Assembly: GCA_037783415.1 (NCBI GenBank)
Contig: JAZGTN010000022.1
Span: 744,001-808,000, forward strand
DNA from: Leptasterias polaris
Taxonomy: Eukaryota; Echinodermata; Asteroidea; Forcipulatida; Asteriidae
Length of the DNA stretch: 64,000 nucleotides
Direction: 5' to 3'
Below are positions 35,316 to 47,900 of the stretch, piece by piece. A program made the position numbers and the translations under genes. The first letter of the stretch is position 1, and the number at the start of each line of letters is the position of its first letter. The notes below the pieces were generated by a model. It was given only the letters and a program-made list of their open reading frames with translations. It was not told the DNA's origin and did not search any database.

Positions 35316-35709
35316 TACGGAGCCCGGGAGGTGACATGCCAATAATTTTTTTTTCGTTTTCCCGTGGAAATATATTTCAGAATTTCGTTTTCCCGTGGAA
35401 ATATATTTCAGAATTTCGTTTTCCCGTGGAAATATATTTCCACGGGAAAACGAAATTCTGATAAATATTTCCACGGGAAAACGAAATTCTGAAATATATT
35501 TCCACGGGAAAACGAATTTCTGAAATATATTTCCACGGGAAAACGAAATTGTGAAAATTATTTCCACGAGAAAACGAAATTCTGAAAATTATTTCCACGG
35601 GAAAACGAAATTGTGATAATTATTTCCACGAGAAAACGAATTTTGGAAAATTAATTCCGCGAGAAAACGAAAAAAATAATTATTGGCATGTCACCTCCCG
35701 GGCTCCGTA
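35316..35709. mobile_element. Foldback MITE with inverted tandem subrepeats, TA-flanked
   Basis: Body 35318-35707, with near-perfect terminal inverted repeats of about 30 bp (CGGAGCCCGGGAGGTGACAT / ATGTCACCTCCCGGGCTCCG) flanked by TA. The interior is built from a unit of about 34 bp (TTTCCACGGGAAAACGAAAT): about three copies in one orientation (35357-35430), then about eight in the other (35430-35672). The architecture is the same as the unrelated element at 770-1749. No ORF of meaning. Confidence 0.85.
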
Positions 35710-35711
35710 TG

Positions 35712-35730
35712 TTAGGGTTAGGGTTAGGGT
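35712..35730. repeat. Short interstitial telomere-like TTAGGG x3
   Basis: Three perfect TTAGGG units plus one base, starting three bases after the foldback element's right TA. Confidence 0.9.
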
Positions 35731-36779
35731 AATAATGTATAAAACAGCATTAAATGCGACGCGGCAAATAAACCAAAACATTATGTTGCATTATTCTTTC
35801 TATCTCATTTTTGTTTTGCGTACAGGTGAAAAAAACAAAACAAAAAACGTCTTTGGTAAACAATGTAAAAGTTACGCTATGACAGGTCATGCTTATAGAT
35901 AGGCGCCGCGTTTCCGGTTTCACGGCCGTATCACCCCCTTACCGGCTGGTTTCAAGTGAGGCGACCGAGTGATCACAGCATGTCCTTTTCTGTCTTGAGC
36001 ACCCCACTAAATGAACTGCCCTAGCATACAGTGCAAAATGTTAAATATTCAAACAAAAAGTATTCTAAAATAAAATTAAAACATACTTAGAAGTCTCGAA
36101 GTTTATTTTACAGTAAAGGGGAAATCCATTGACTCTCAAATTTGTACCCTCTGCTCAATTCGATATGAGGAGTCTCGAGGCCCGTCTATAGTTTTTGTTT
36201 GTACACCGGTGAAAATTTCCGAACATCCGGGCATCAATCTTGAAAAATGTCCCTACACCTCTCGGCAAATAGGACCGTTTGTTTCGGTGCCTATGTCATC
36301 CAAAATACCCCAAGTTGAAAGTAAACAACCCCAGGTCACATTTGGACAACATTTTTTACACCCTACCCCCTTTTACTGGGGTCTCAAATCAGTCTAATAG
36401 ACCTATAGAATATTTTGAGGGCCTACAAAATAATAATGAGCCGATGCTCTGTTTTGTACCTATTTGTTGGGGAAGGGTTCTTTGAGCGGTTTGTGTGTGT
36501 TTGTGTGTTTGTCTCTGTCCTTCTCTATGGTTTGTCTGGTTGTTTTCTCCCCCTTTGTTTTCCGGGGGAGTCGGTAGGGGGGCTATCTTTGGAGCGCTTG
36601 CTTGGATTATGTGTTTCCGTGGTGCTTTTTAATAACAACCCTTTTTAAACAACCCTCTCCGATTCATGTTTTTTTAAACTATTTATTTAACAATCGAAAT
36701 AAGCAATTTTAGGGGGTGTGCGCTATTATTTTTCAGACGGACTGGAGTGTATTATGGTACTGTAAGAATTAAAAATTTG

Positions 36780-37770
36780 TTACATTTTGTCATGTAAACA
36801 AACTGGTCATCAAAGTTGCAAGAAAAATAAGGGAAAAAAACCCAAAATAATTGTTGCATAGAATCATTTGTGCTTTCAGATGTTGAACAGCTTCATGCTT
36901 AGACTTGATTTCAAGTCTGAGATCGCGGTTATTTCTCTGCATCAGCCACGCAAAATTCCCCCGCAGATCACACGCTCTAACTCGCAATGTGGTCGTAGGT
37001 TAAAGACGGAGGTTAATCAACAAGAGGGCGCTATTTCAGGCAGAATGTATTGGCTATATTGCACCTCACTATTATTATAACTCCCCGAGGAACCAATGCT
37101 AAAATTAATGATAAATATTCAAAAATACTCAAAAAATCGTGTAAGTCTCTCAGCCTCTTGAAAACCAATCAAACATGTTTTCGGACGACTGAACTTCAGA
37201 ATTCAACTTTTGGCAGGTCAGCCGTTTGGAATTTGTTTTGCTCACTACCCCAGCAAAAAAAATACACGAAAATGTGCTTTTTCCCAAAATCGACTTGCTG
37301 CCAGTTTTTGTGAAGCACTTCTCCACTTCCCCGGTCAAATAGGGCCAACTTTAACGCCTAAATTTATCAAGTCTCCTCAAAAGTTGAAGCACAGAACCCC
37401 CAGGTTGTGATAGATTCTTATATTTACACAATCTATTAATAGCATGACCCCCAAAACGTTCATAGTTCAAAATATACTGTGGGTTTAGAAATTATGATAA
37501 TGAGCTTGGCGCATGGATATTGGCCCATTTAGCAAGGTGCACCCATCAGAGACTAAAAACCACTTGGAACCAAGTCCACACTATACTTCATGCTTGAAAT
37601 GTTCCTGTGGATTGTGTACAAAAGCACCCCTTGATCTAAAACTGTATTACTTTAAATGGGGTCCTTTCTAACAATGTTTTACAAATATCAACAGCTCTTC
37701 GGTGCTCTTACCAAGAAAGTTTTTATGAACATTAACTATATTGGTGGAGTAATTACCACTTGTACACCCT
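36780..37770 (+). mobile_element. TTAA-family element split into two halves by about 700 bp
   Basis: 36793-36905 (CTGGTCATCAAAGTTGCAAG, TTGTTGCATAGAATC) matches the left half and 37615-37770 (TTTCTAACAATGTTTTACAA, AGAAAGTTTTTATGAACATT, AGTAATTACCA) the right half of the complete copy at 59634, in the same orientation. The interval 36910-37610 is unrelated and may be a later insertion. Confidence 0.6.
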
Positions 37771-37831
37771 GCCTGAAGAATGAAGAATTATGAAGAACAT
37801 CTACAACTCTCGAGTAACAATTTGTAGCCAA

Positions 37832-38096
37832 TAGATCGATCCATTAAGCCCCGCCTCCTTACGAGTTGACCAATCACAGCCACGAAACCCGATCAACATT
37901 AGTGCAAAGATCACCAAACGGCTCAAATGGTGATCAGATTTCGCGGTTGTGATTGGTCAATGAGAAATTCTTATTCTTATTCTTATTCTTTATTTGGCCA
38001 TTAAACAATTACAAACAGACAGTATGTAAAATGGATATATTATAAAAACAAAAGTAAACAAAAGTAAAAATGGGCGTGGCTTAATGGATCGGTGTA
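37832..38096. mobile_element. 261-bp MITE, TA-flanked
   Basis: Body 37834-38094. Ends GATCGATCCATTAAGCCCCG / GGCTTAATGGATCGGTG with CCGCC/GGGCGTGG next to them, TA on each side. Inside is an inverted pair around TGACCAATCACAGCC / TTGTGATTGGTCAA and a TTATTC microsatellite (37970-37990). Confidence 0.72.
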
Positions 38097-39028
38097 TTGT
38101 TTCTTCAATGTTCTCGAAAATCAAACTATAATGTATATTCTTTCATTGTAGGGATGAGAGTGTGTGCATTAAATCAAGACTGGAGTAAAACGATCGCACT
38201 GTGCACCCGTTCATCTAACGGTAACACATCAGCCTAGGTTTGAGCATAGAGCAAGGACCCCTTGCTCTATGGTTTGAGGCTGCATGCTGTTGTTTATTTT
38301 GTATGGTTTCAAGGTTTTAGTTACGTAGTTAAATCGCTGGTCCCTAGATAAAACTGGCACCAGCGCAGTTATTGTTTACAGCCGAAAGTTACGTACCGGT
38401 GCATGTACACGCACATTTACCGTACATGTACTGTTCATGTACACGTAATTGTAAACATTATGTATGTACATGTACAAATTATACGTCATACGTGTTGTAC
38501 AGTCGGTGTTCCATGCACACTGCGTGCATTTTTGTTGTGTTGTATTGCGTAGTAGTATATTCCTAGCTAATCATCCAGATCCAGTCCGGCCTGTCCAGTT
38601 AAGTTGTTATCGTCATTTTATTTGGAAAACCTTGGTAAGTGATAATAACTAATTACTAATACATTTCAGTAGAATTATGGTTAGTTCGGGTTTCCGTTAG
38701 TTCCGTTGGAAATATTGTGTTTTATTTTAGAATAGGAGAATGAGTTCAACGTAATCCATGAAATTTCCATTGGAAAAGGGGTAAGTTTCTGCGGTGGATG
38801 GCCGGATGGATGGATGCTTGTTCACAGACAAAGAGGACAGACAGTAGTACGGAACAGTATATTTATATGAATAGTGCTATGCTACTGCCACAGTGCCACT
38901 GCCAGTGCTAACTGCTTAAAATGGATTCATTAGACTTTGAAGATCAGTGTGTGTTATAATTTTTGAAAGTGATAAAATTTGGCAAATCTGGTGATTTATT
39001 AGTCTGGCAAAAATGGTCGAAATTGCAA

Positions 39029-39887
39029 GTACACGAGTAGACCCAGTAACTGGGGCGCTGTACTCCTTTTTTCGAAATTTTGACATCATCGGTCGTACTA
39101 GCGCCCCAGGTTATTAGTACGTCCCACTTCTGGATTCCGTGATATGGCATCATTTTGAACAGGGTAGACACAAAAAATGCCTCAGAACGACCAAAATACC
39201 CAACAAAATTGCTTTAAAAACGCCTATACTGGCTTCTTGATATGTCTAAGGTGCAACATCAGGTATTTAAATGTACTCACGATTTTGTTTTGTGCTTGAA
39301 TTTTACTTTTTTGTCGAGCAGATCGATGAAAATGGTGGACAGTCTCTCGTTGTGTCAAAATCAATGGCCGCCACTGCCGTCGCGATGCATTCTGGGTAGT
39401 ATATTTAGTCAACGACTGTTTGCAGCGTGTGGTCAATGTATTCGTCGAAGGGGCGCGTGTTGTGATAGGAAAGAATGGTGCACTCGCTGCAAACAGTCGT
39501 TGACTAAATATACTACCCAGAATGCATCGCGACGGCAGTGGCGGCCATTGATTTTGACACAACGAGAGACTGTCCACCATTTTCATCGATCTGCTCGACA
39601 AAAACGTAAAATTCAAGCACAAAACAAAATCGTGAGTACATTTAAATACCTGATGTTGCACCTTAGAGTTAGACATATCAAGAAGCCAGTAGGCGTTTTT
39701 AAAGCAATTTTGTTGGGTATTTTGGTCGTTCTGAGGCATTTTTTGTGTCTACCCTGTTCAAAATGATGCCATATCACGGAATCCAGAAGTGGGACGTACT
39801 AATAACCTGGGGCGCTAGTACGACCGATGATGTCAAAATTTCGAAAAAAGGAGTACAGCGCCCCAGTTACTGGGTCTAGTACACGAG
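39029..39887. mobile_element. Long palindromic (foldback) DNA element, copy 2, 9-bp target duplication
   Basis: Body 39038-39878 (841 bp), same ends as the copy at 13213 (TAGACCCAGTAACTGGGGCG), flanked by GTACACGAG at 39029-39037 and 39879-39887. The arms are near-perfect reverse complements and the two genomic copies are nearly identical, so both moved recently in evolutionary terms. Mirror ORFs again read on both strands (39242-39766 plus, 39224-39739 minus). Confidence 0.9.
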
Positions 39888-40914
39888 CATGACGAGCTGA
39901 CTCCTATCATATTCATATTAAACCTTCAGGTCTGCGACCGTCGGGAGGATGGTGGGTTACGATTATCACAACTACCTAGTTCGTTGAAATGCCTAATTAG
40001 TGTTTAGAATGTTTTCTTATTTTTTTGCCCTTGGGAAAAATCAGAGAAATCATTAAATTGTTAGGGCCTATTAAAATAAAAGGCCTGAAAAGTCATGAAT
40101 AATTAATTAGACGCTACACCGGCCGTATGTCCATAGGTGGCATAGTCAGCCCTTGGAGTTGTACTTGATAACATTTTATAAACAAAATATTTTCATAATT
40201 ACTTGATGGAGAAAGCTGAATAAAATTACCCAATATTATTTGAAATTAATTATTATTATTTTTTTTAAAACAAACTGTATACCCAGAACGTCAGTGCAGT
40301 GCAATGGAGACTGTCATCCCACCACGTTTTTGTAATCTAACACTACACTGGCACAGTCTCTCAGTCTCTCAGAAAACTTTTGGATTCTAGATGCTCTGTG
40401 GTGCAATCTGAGCAATTTCTGGCTTAATCTATCAGTCTATCGAATCAATTTTTTCTTTAAATCATCGCATTTTTTGTTACATTGACTCCTGAACCTGCCA
40501 TATATTGTGATATAATTAATTTTTTTTTTATGTTTTCCATGTCATTGACAGTACTTATTACTAACTCCCAACCGACCTTTGTTAAAAACTTTCCCCAATC
40601 CATCAAATTCCAACATGGATAGTGCTACTGCTAATTCACTGGACCTAATCCCTCAAACTCCAACAGTACCTAATCCATCAAAGTCCAACTGTTGGATATT
40701 GGTGGAGTGGGTATCCTTGGTCCTGTACAAAGTATGATACGAAGAGGGGGGTTTGGCATAACCCAACCCAGCAAAATCCAACAACTGTTACTGCACTATT
40801 TGATTAGCATTTTTTTAGTCAACCCGCGCTTAAATGGTTTGGTCTGCCATTGTAAGAAACAATGGGATCAACAATGCACCACATGTACATTACATGTAGG
40901 ATATATACATTTAG

Positions 40915-41276
40915 GGTGTCATGGCCGAGTGGTTAAGATCATCGGATTCAAGTTCTGGTGGTTTAGTCATCGGGGTGTGGGTTCGAGTCCCGGTCATGAC
41001 GCTTGTGTCCTTGAGCAAGACACTTTGCTATAATTGCTTCTCTTCACCCAGGGGTATAAATGGGTACCTGCAAGGGTAGAGGTTGATATTGTGTTTGAAA
41101 AAGCCTTCGGAGCGCCATCACGGCAGCCCGGGCTGTATACTCCCCAGGGAGCTGAGAAAGATTAAAAGGAATGTTATTGGCCCAATGACCAGGGCACTAA
41201 TGTGAAGCGCATTGAGACGTTATTGTGAAATGCGCTATATAAGAACTAGTTATTATTATTATTATTATTATTATTA
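40915..41276 (+). mobile_element. tRNA-Leu-like SINE with ATT-repeat tail
   Basis: GGTGTCATGGCCGAGTGGTT, GGATTCAAGTTCTGGTGG, the B box GGGTTCGAGTCCC, the central domain (CCTTGAGCAAGACACTTTGC), GCGCTATATAAG and about nine ATT units. A more diverged subfamily than 3958 and 7368. Confidence 0.87.
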
Positions 41277-41660
41277 CATCACATGCCTTGATCAGTTGTT
41301 TATTCCTCCTCCTTGCCCTTAAACCCTAAATCAGGCTAAGCACTCCATCATAGTCCAACAAGTGGCATCTTTGCAATTCACCATACCTAATCCAACAAAG
41401 TCAAACAGGGTAACTGCAAGTCTACAGTACCCATTCCATCACACTCCATCACTTTATCGATAGTACACTGTACCTATAAACCATCATATCCCAACAAAAC
41501 AAACTGTTGGAGTTTGGTGGGATAAGGACTGTTAGGGTTTTAAGCTCGGGAAAATTGGAGGGGAGAAAAAAATATATAAAAAAGTAGCCGGCAGCACAAG
41601 AACTGTACAACACTAAGAAAACCAATCTTGGCTTGTAACTAACAATTTGTGGGTAATTTA

Positions 41661-41763
41661 TAGACCCAGTAACTGGGGTGCTGTACATATTAAGAATGTT
41701 CAGTTGGAAATATAAGATGTCAAACTTTTTTTAAAGGAGTACAGTGCCCCAGTTACTGGGTCT
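41661..41763. mobile_element. 103-bp miniature relative of the long palindromic element
   Basis: Starts TAGACCCAGTAACTGGGG and ends CCCCAGTTACTGGGTCT, the same termini as the elements at 13213 and 39038. The interior also keeps GATGTCAAA..AAAGGAGTACAG from their right end. No target duplication can be seen, so this is an older, internally deleted copy. It lies about 180 bp upstream of the AdipoR start codon, within the upstream intron or promoter. Confidence 0.85.
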
Positions 41764-41939
41764 TCACCATGTAGGTGAAAATTAATGTTAGGTGGTACAA
41801 ACTATTCTTAAAGAGCCCGACACATTTTATCTTTGAAAAACACATATTTGAGTGTTTTTTTATCTCCTCTACTTTTCAGGTGAGCAACTTCGAACAGACA
41901 CAGGAGTTCACAAACATTTATAAACAGACGCAGTGTTTT

Positions 41940-44900
41940 ATGAGTGCTGAACATAATGGAAACTACTGGCTTCGGAAACGAACAGTAGCAACTTCCACAC
42001 CAGCAGCAAAGGTTTCCATCTCCCCGAAAATCGAAAAAGTTTCAAAGCGGTCAGAGAAATCTCAAAGAACAATGTTATCTCATGTGCCACTGGCGACAGA
42101 GGATGAGTATGTTGTGTCTGTCCCCGATGAGGAATCCTCCTCAGACTCAGATGAGAGTGATTGTGAGAAGGCTTTAAACCCAGACCGTGAGACGTCCACA
42201 ATATCTCTACCAGATAAAACTGATGAGCCACCAAAGAATGAGGAGGAAGAATGTGAAGACATTGAGCCGAACCAGGAGGAGAAACCAAAAGAGGTAGGCT
42301 TGCGGCAACTAGTGTGGTTGGAAGTTTTGCAGCGTTCTCCCTTAACAGTAGTCTGCTGGCCAAATGCCAGTTACACTTGAGGACCAGTCAGAATTCTCTA
42401 TCTATTGTTGAAAAGCATCCCTAGTTCATTAGTAGTGAAAAAAAACTAACAGACTAGTGAAATGACAAGTTAAGGCACAATGCCTGTTGGTCTTGAGAAG
42501 TCAGGAAACCAAGTGTCCAAGTTGTTGTTGATCGTTGAAGGGTAGGAGTTGGCTTCTGGCTGGATGTGTGTGCTCTGGAGTGTGTCATTGTTGTTCAGAG
42601 CCAACACTCCCACAAAAGAGATTTAATACATGGTTGTACCCGCAAGTTTACTATTTATTAATTTATAGTTACATGTACCTCTTATTTCCACACCATGCAA
42701 AGCTTCAAACACCACTTACATATTGTACATTGTGTCAATGTGTGCACAATGTTTGTGTGCTCAGATGCTGTCAAAACAGTTGCTTCCTGCAAATTTATCC
42801 TTTCAGTTTTGGGTAACTCGGACCTTAAAGGTCATACCAATTGTAACTGGTGATTTCCTCTATCATTTTCCAATCCCTTTACAAGTAGATCCACACACAC
42901 ACACACGGACATGTGTTCTCTGCCCTGGATGGATGTGCAGTGTTTCATGATGAACATGTAAACACCATGCTGGCACTTCCTCTGCCATCGCCATTTTATC
43001 TACACATGTATGTGGCAAGTTTGAAGATGATCAGGATAGTATCACATGGTATTGACCCTTGTAGATTGTGAGATAAAATGTACACAAACCATTGATGTAC
43101 ATGTATATATTTGCATTTACGTACATATTATTGTACACAATGACACATTGTGTAAGAATGCAGATGTTTGAATCTGTACAAACACCTTGGCCAGTAAGTG
43201 TACAAAATGTGTATGGATGTATACTTTTGCCATGTTCGCACAATACAAATAATTGTTTGAAACCTTCACCAGATGTATGTACATGTTTGCACTGTGTACT
43301 TGACGATGTGTACTTGACGATGTGTACTTGACAAGTACTACATGTACATGTACATGATGCATACACAGGCAAGAGGTACCAGCTTCGCATCATACATCAG
43401 GCTACATAAAATGTAGTACATTCTTTTATTTAAAGGGAGGGTATGGTACTCCAAAATCAGTGACCATAACAAACTTGGTAAAGAGCATTGGAGGGCTGTT
43501 GATATTATAAAACATAGTTCGGAATGACACCCTTTTGAAATAGTTTTAGAGGAAGAGGTAATTTTTTACACCAAAATTTGAAAGGCTTCAGGCATGAAAC
43601 CTTTCTCAGGCAACTAAAAGCCCAACATTCCATGCAACAAGGGTGGTTTGTTCTTCCATTGTCATGATTATATTATCTGCAACCTCGATGACCAATTGAG
43701 CCCAAATTTTCACAGGTTTGTTATAAATTATTCATATATGTTGGGATACACCCAGTGAGAATACTGGTCTTTGACAATTAACACAAGTATACCCTCCCTT
43801 GAAAAAAATGTTCAATGTGCAACATGTGCAAAAACAATTTTCCTTATAAACATACTTAACTAAAGAGTGTCTTACATGTACATAAGTGTGCACAGTGTAT
43901 TGCAAAACTAATGCAACAATGGTCTGGCTGAATATGTTATAAAAATAGATGCATGGGTGCATGGTGACATCTGGCCTTTTCATTTCACTCGGCTAATCGG
44001 CTTTGCCTCGTCAAGATTTTACCTTTTGATTTTACTCTGCGATAATCAGGCATGTGAGACTTCCGCGGAAATCCGCCTTTTTTCTTTTCCCATTCCGCGT
44101 TTTTCTTGTGGGCTCCGCGTTTTTCTTGCGGGCTCCGCGTTTTTCTTGCGTCTCCGCCGTGAATGACCAGTCCGCGGGTTTTTTTTTTTATCATCAAGCA
44201 GCAGCAAATAATTCTACTGCACAACACTAACACAGAGAAAGGGAACCTGGCATCAAGAATCACTTTAATTGTGAATTGATTTCAACACGTGAGTCGGGGG
44301 CTAGACCCGGTAAAATGCTCCGCGTTAGTCTTTGGTTAAAGCCGTTGTTCATTTTTCGTTAAGCGCGATGTCCCATTACACTAACCCATGTTGTCATCCC
44401 GTTCCACCAAGAGAGGGCGCTTTACTAAAAACTGTATTAAAAAGCCAACACCATGAGCCAAGACTAGGCGCACACGGACTTTCACATGTGTGATGGACGC
44501 ATCGCGCTGGTGGAACACATTTCTAAGGAATATCACAAAAACATATTGAAAATGAGGACGAACAACACATTGTTACCAAGTAAGAATTGTGGCCAATGTT
44601 TCGGATGTTTCTGTAAATTTTTTGTCTACGCTGCAGTACAAAGCCTGTTATTTAGATTGTAGCGCTGGCCCAAAATCCGGACACGGATTTCACTTGCTAA
44701 AGTTTTCCGCGTTTTTTTCTGTGACCCGCTCACATGCCTGGATAATGCATGAAACTCATTCAATGTTTCATATAAAGTACATTGTAGCTCACACATCCTT
44801 GTCATTTTAATAAACTTAACATAGACATCAAAACGCGTCCACACCACACTCTAAATTCTAACAACCCTGAACTAAACATTGTGAATGGCTCCATGTAGAC

Positions 44901-47900
44901 ACCAACCTTGTCCGCCATCATTGGACAAACGGGAGGGGAATGTTTACTGTAGTATATAACTGATGCTGGGAAGCATCAAATAATTATCCATATTGGACGA
45001 GCACCTGTCCAATACATAATTTAAGAGTTGTGTGGCAGTAAATACATGGCAAAATAATGGATTGACACTTGATGCGTGTTCCTGGCTTAATTCCACCAAT
45101 CTAATGTGCTAACTGTATGTGGTTATTAGTAAAGTTTATCTCCAAGCTCCGACTGCTCCCATGGCCAAACAAATGTTTAATTCCAACATTTAATTTCTTT
45201 AAATTTAAGGTTTGCAGACCAGGTAAAGAAGTAAATTGTACACGTTATGTGTCTTTGATGTTTGTTTTCATATTTTACTTTGAAGAGTGGGTCCAAGGTC
45301 AAACGTTCTATTTTGTGATGTACATGTACTCATTTCCTTTAGACAGAGTCCTCATGTGAGAGGGAAAAAATTACAAGTCTCTAACCTCGCGTTGAAATGT
45401 TGTAAAATGCCATTCTGTTTGATACACTTCAAGTTTGAAATTTGTCAACATCCAACAACATCCCATTACGTCACCTTGGTCTTCATGAGTCTGTACATTT
45501 TTACACCAATTTGTAAATTTTTCCTATTCATATGAGGATTCTATCCATTGGGAAAATGAGTACATGTACATGTACATGTACATGTACATGTACATGTACA
45601 TGTACATCACAAAAGTGAATTTGACCTTGGAGCCCCTCTTTAAAGATGGCTAATGAAAGAAAAAGTTTTAGGTTAAACGTAACTGTTTTTGTTTTTCTTA
45701 ACCCCAGATCGTGGAAGCTCCAAACACTGATCCCGAGGCAGACATCGTTGGTAGCAACATCACTCAGACTGCTGCCAGGCAGGCTGAGCGTTTTGTCCGC
45801 AAAGTGAAAGAGGCTGCCTGGCGCTGGCGTGTCACCGACCACAACCTCCTACCGGATTGGCTCAAGGATAATGACTTTCTCCACTTTGGCCATCGTCCCC
45901 AGATCCCATCCTTCAGGAGTTGTTTTGGCTCAATCTTTCGTATACACACAGAAACTGGTAACATCTGGACGCATCTGCTCGGTAAGAATGTTGATATTGA
46001 AAAAGTTATCAATGCTATTATGCACATATTTTTTCATTGGGTTTTGATGACTGTAGGCCTACTTAGAGTTAGTGTTTCATTTTCAAATTTTAAGAAACAA
46101 AGGTTATAATACTTTGATCAATCTTCAATTCAATTCAGATACACATTTATTTCCATACTTCTCTATCAATAATAATGACAAGTACACGTAGTTATTGAGG
46201 AAAGTAAAATTAACAATAAGTAGAATAAGCAGGGATAAATGTAATAAATAAAGTCCTGGCTGTTTTGATCAGCAGAAGCTTGAAGAAAGCAGCCAGATAT
46301 ACAAACTAACAAACAAAATAACAAACAAACAGACTTGAGTAAACAGAAGGATTGACAAACATTGGACATGACAAATAGCTACACTGACACAAGATACATA
46401 TTTATTTATTTTATTTATTTCCACAAAACCTCCAAAAATGGAGAAGAAAAAAGAAGATAAAAGTACATCAAATAAACAATATAAGGTACATAAACACGCA
46501 ATTAAAGATACAGGATAACCCCGACACTCATGGACGACCCCCAGACCATCTTGACAAAATATAAAACAAAAGAATTGTCAGAACGATCTGAGCAGCTGAC
46601 CAAGGGCGTCAAGATCATCACATTCAAGAAACTGGTTACGAAACAAAACAGTTTTGACACTATCACAAATACCAAGGCTGACACAGTTTACGTACTTAAA
46701 GTCAGAGTAAAATTTCCGTCTAAAGGAAGGACTAATAATGCAATTAACATAATGTAGATCAGAGATAATACAACAAATCTTACTACATGTACATGTACAT
46801 TGTATGTATAACACAGTAGAAAGGCTTGCAGTATGTCCAGGTCAAATTGAGTTTTTTGTTCATGCCCTTATTTTCCAAATAGAGTCTTTATTATACTGGG
46901 GAAAAAAATAACAATTCTGTAATCTTCACGTCAAAATTTGATAAATACTGTTTTGAGATTCTGGTATAAGCATTGTATGACATTGGCAAATATTGTTTTC
47001 AGCAATGTCCAGTTTATCTGTCGCAGTAGAGTGTTGAGGGACAGGCCCAATAAGGATGGTTTCTTCTGTACATGAACATGCCTTACGTATTTGACCTCCA
47101 TCCATTCTGGTCCTTGCATAATCTATCCGGTCAACTAGTCGAAATGCACACACAGGAAACAGGTGTGTTTATGGCTAGACTAAAGCATTGAAGGTTGCTG
47201 CTTGTTATAGTTTAATTAAGTGTGCACCTGCAATTCTTCTGTACATCTACTTGTGTTTGCACTATGCCATATACATGTAATGTGTTACAGTTAAGACTAC
47301 TGTAATTTCCTGCGTATAAGGCGCTTGGCGTATAAGGCGCAGTACCCTCATATTACCAAAATAACATTTAAGGGTTAACAGATAAGGCGCACCGCCACAT
47401 AAGGCGCAACATATCTTTCACATTATACACGCTCGCCAAGTCCCATACTGCTGGAACATCAACACGTAGCCTACAGGGGTCATTGTGATATATAAGCACA
47501 CTTACTATAGCGCAAAGGGATCGTAATTTTTTAATCACAAAGACAAGTAAAACTTTACTTCTATTTTTTCATTATAATTGTTTCCATTTTCGTTTTAAAG
47601 ATTTGTCTAAAACCATAGCTTTACAGTTTTTCTTTTTACACAACGAGCGCACACAGACACACGTTTTCCCAACGTTTCCTAGTGAATGGGCTGCCAGTCT
47701 TTGCTATCTCGCTATTTTGAATGCTACAATACAGAGGGCGCTTTCTTAATAATGCTTTGTTTCACAATAAGAAGGTACGCTCTCTGTTGGCGAAAGCATT
47801 TCACGATAACATACAAAAACGACTTGTCCAATAAAGACTAGTACCTGTCATGCGCTATAGCAGTGTACTGTGTGCAGCATTGATGGTCGCTCATTCGCGA

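Larger units (their letters stand above)
32082..41879. other. Intergenic/upstream region between ANKLE1 and AdipoR; repeats only
   Basis: About 9.8 kb. It holds the repeats listed separately (32520-33420, 34521, 35318, 36780/37615, 37834, 39038, 40915, 41661). No exon is recognised at 33421-34510, 35731-36780 or 38100-39028. The stretch at about 38360-38480 is rich in TACATG/GTAC words. A GTAAGTG donor-like site at 38635, after a non-repeat stretch, could end a non-coding first exon of AdipoR, but this is only a guess. An AATAAA overlaps the ANKLE1 stop (32077-32082) and is probably too close to be its poly(A) signal. Confidence 0.4.
42294..45707. other. AdipoR intron 1; repeats only
   Basis: Contains a TTAA-family element (43430-43800), tandem CGACGATGTGTACTTGA-type steps at about 43300-43325, TCCGCGTTTTTCTTG triplet repeats at 44094-44150 and the foldback element at 45285-45645. 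No additional exon recognised. Confidence 0.45.

Noticed and set aside
35265..35598. Periodic frame with repeating FSRGN.F...VFPWKYI motif
   Set aside because: It reads the 34-bp subrepeats of the foldback MITE.
41449..41688. Minus-strand 79-codon ORF
   Set aside because: It overlaps the short palindromic MITE and has no recognisable features.
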